A program made the position numbers and the translations under genes. The notes under the pieces were generated by a model. It worked only from the letters and a program-made list of their open reading frames with translations, made no database searches and was not told the origin of the DNA. 64,000 bases of DNA, from the NCBI RefSeq assembly GCF_009727065.1, contig NZ_WNLP01000002.1, forward strand, positions 248,001 through 312,000. Direction: 5' to 3'. Below are positions 62,901-64,000 of the stretch, piece by piece. Each line of letters starts with the position of its first letter. The first letter of the stretch is position 1. Source of the stretch: Bifidobacterium canis. GTDB lineage: Bacteria > Actinomycetota > Actinomycetes > Actinomycetales > Bifidobacteriaceae.

Positions 62901-63263
62901 GTGGCGGAGGACGAGCAGATGGCACACGATGAACGCACCAGTATTGTGGCGGTGGTGCTTTTCTGCATCGGCGTTCTGCTCGTAGCGCCCATCGCGCTGT
63001 CGATGTTCACCGAGGGGTGGCGCACGCTGCTCATCGACTCCATGCACCGCACGCATTGGTTGTTCTGGGTGACCGCGCTGGTCGAACTCGCCGGGTGCGG
63101 CCTGCTGATCGCGGGAGCGGCGCTGTTCGACCGCGATCGCACGACGTCCGACGTGCGTCGCGCCCGCGAGCACGTCGGCAAAATCGTGCTGTCGATCATC
63201 GCCGCCGCCCTCATCGTGCAAGCGGTGATGATGCTTCTGCTGTATGCGCTGCTCGCGCTCTAG
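62901..63263 (+). CDS. small membrane protein (120 aa)
   Basis: Starts at GTG 62901 (GGAGG five bases upstream) or ATG 62919. It has three hydrophobic segments: TSIVAVVLFCIGVLLVAPIA, HWLFWVTALVELAGCGLLIA and VLSIIAAALIVQAVMMLLLY, with a charged stretch DRDRTTSDVRRAREHVGK between the last two. No family recognised. It follows directly after the DnaA-box cluster. Confidence 0.75.
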   Translation: MAEDEQMAHDERTSIVAVVLFCIGVLLVAPIALSMFTEGWRTLLIDSMHRTHWLFWVTALVELAGCGLLIAGAALFDRDRTTSDVRRAREHVGKIVLSIIAAALIVQAVMMLLLYALLAL

Positions 63264-63296
63264 CGGCGTGCGCGAACGGTGCAATACTCAGACGGA

Positions 63297-63863
63297 TCAG
63301 ACTTCGCGCGCCAGCTTCCCGACTTTGGCGAGCATCTTCTGACGTTGCTCGAGCGTGCTGCTCTTGAGCGGGGTCAAATGCGTGATGCGGCACGGCTTGA
63401 TGCCGCAGTTGCCGAGCACCTGCCTCTTGAGCACGCTGCCGTAGTCGGGCATGAACGGCACGGCGATGCGCGGGGTGTCGTGCGAGATGATGATCCATGC
63501 GCGGCGGCCGCCCAGCTTGCCTTCCATGCCGATCTTCTTGCCCTTGTATGCCCAGCCAGACACGAACACGCGGTCGGTGAATCCTTTGAGAATGGCAGGC
63601 ATGCCGCCCCACCACACTGGGAAGATGAAGATCAGCTCGTTCGCCCACGTGATCAGATCGCGGTATTTCTTCGTATATGGGTCGGTGGCGAGGTCGCGGC
63701 GACGATGCTCCTTGTCGAAGAACAGCACTGGATCGAAATGTTCGGCATACAGATCGATTGTTTTCACCGTGTGCTGTTTGCCAAGATTATTCTGCACTTG
63801 CTCGAGCACCGCACCGTTGAAGCTCTGGTGATTCGGGTGCGCGTAGATAATAAGAATGTTCAT
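63297..63863 (-). CDS. flavodoxin-fold NAD(P)H quinone oxidoreductase
   Basis: 188 residues from ATG 63863 (GGGCGGA upstream). MNILIIYAHPNHQSFNGAVL is the FMN phosphate-binding start of the YabF/MdaB/NQO1 family; FPVWWGGMPAILKGFTDRVF is the conserved flavin and dimer loop. It reduces quinones by two electrons and may protect against electrophiles. The remaining bases to 64000 show no gene. Confidence 0.92.
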   Translation of the reverse strand: MNILIIYAHPNHQSFNGAVLEQVQNNLGKQHTVKTIDLYAEHFDPVLFFDKEHRRRDLATDPYTKKYRDLITWANELIFIFPVWWGGMPAILKGFTDRVFVSGWAYKGKKIGMEGKLGGRRAWIIISHDTPRIAVPFMPDYGSVLKRQVLGNCGIKPCRITHLTPLKSSTLEQRQKMLAKVGKLAREV

Positions 63864-64000
63864 ATTCCGCCCTTCGCTCAGGTTCATATTGCCTGTCAAC
63901 GTGTTGATTACCCACATACAGTAACGGTTCTCGTCCGCAAAGTCGCGTGTGACTACCCATTGGCGAAATTCGCTGCAAACATTGAACTTTTCTGGGAAAC

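Overview
The window looks like chromosome of a Bifidobacterium or close relative. This rests on high-GC coding sequence, many carbohydrate and ABC transport genes, and the order ftsY, amtB, glnB, glnD. Species is not assigned.

Layout. 1-4.3 kb: 3' part of a GH36 alpha-galactosidase, a long non-coding block of tandem dyad repeats, and an AGE-family sugar isomerase. 4.6-13.4 kb: a FetAB-like exporter, a frameshifted amino acid permease, a MacB/FtsX-type ABC system and a second amino acid permease. 13.6-18.3 kb: MarR regulator plus a heterodimeric ABC exporter. 18.3-20.8 kb: a rearranged stretch with one MITE-like element, fragments of a histidine kinase and of a membrane permease joined tail-less at their 5' ends, a second 51-bp array and two copies of a putative small RNA. 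20.8-29.1 kb: PAP2 phosphatase, acetyltransferase, membrane protein, and a TetR operon with two YhgE/Pip giant membrane proteins. 29.5-32.4 kb: a complete ECF-type transporter (S, T and fused A subunits). 32.4-36.6 kb: patatin lipase, two TetR regulators, a low-complexity membrane protein and a TMEM175-like channel. 36.7-40.8 kb: LacI-controlled sugar-binding lipoprotein plus GH43 enzyme. 41.0-43.0 kb: a probable fluoride riboswitch with intrinsic terminator in front of pyrophosphatase and enolase, the two classic fluoride-inhibited enzymes, flanked by about 165-bp direct repeats. 43.3-45.1 kb: AT-rich foreign DNA with one split gene.

45.15-53.78 kb is an integrated element of about 8.5 kb in a tRNA-Lys gene. 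It has a tyrosine integrase beside attR, a divergent regulatory switch, an AlpA-like excisionase, a Rep/primase-like ATPase followed by 12 octamer iterons, small genes, a scaffolding protein and a major capsid protein, but no portal, terminase, protease or tail genes. It resembles a capsid-encoding phage satellite. Between attL and the capsid gene lie about 1.3 kb with no convincing gene but a dense succession of hairpins ending in a terminator-like stem; I propose a large structured RNA. 53.8-64 kb: another dyad array, a C69 dipeptidase, a TetR regulator, ftsY, the nitrogen cluster amtB-glnB-glnD, a dense cluster of DnaA-box-like 9-mers and two small genes.

Main non-coding themes: (1) five copies of one small-RNA-like unit (promoter, short hairpin, long pyrimidine tract, intrinsic terminator); (2) four tandem arrays of dyads, of unrelated sequence but all with a 50-53 bp period, two of them exactly 51; (3) two MITE-like families with two copies each; (4) the large ornate RNA candidate. 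Several genes are split by single-base losses, mostly in homopolymer runs, so some apparent pseudogenes may be sequencing errors.
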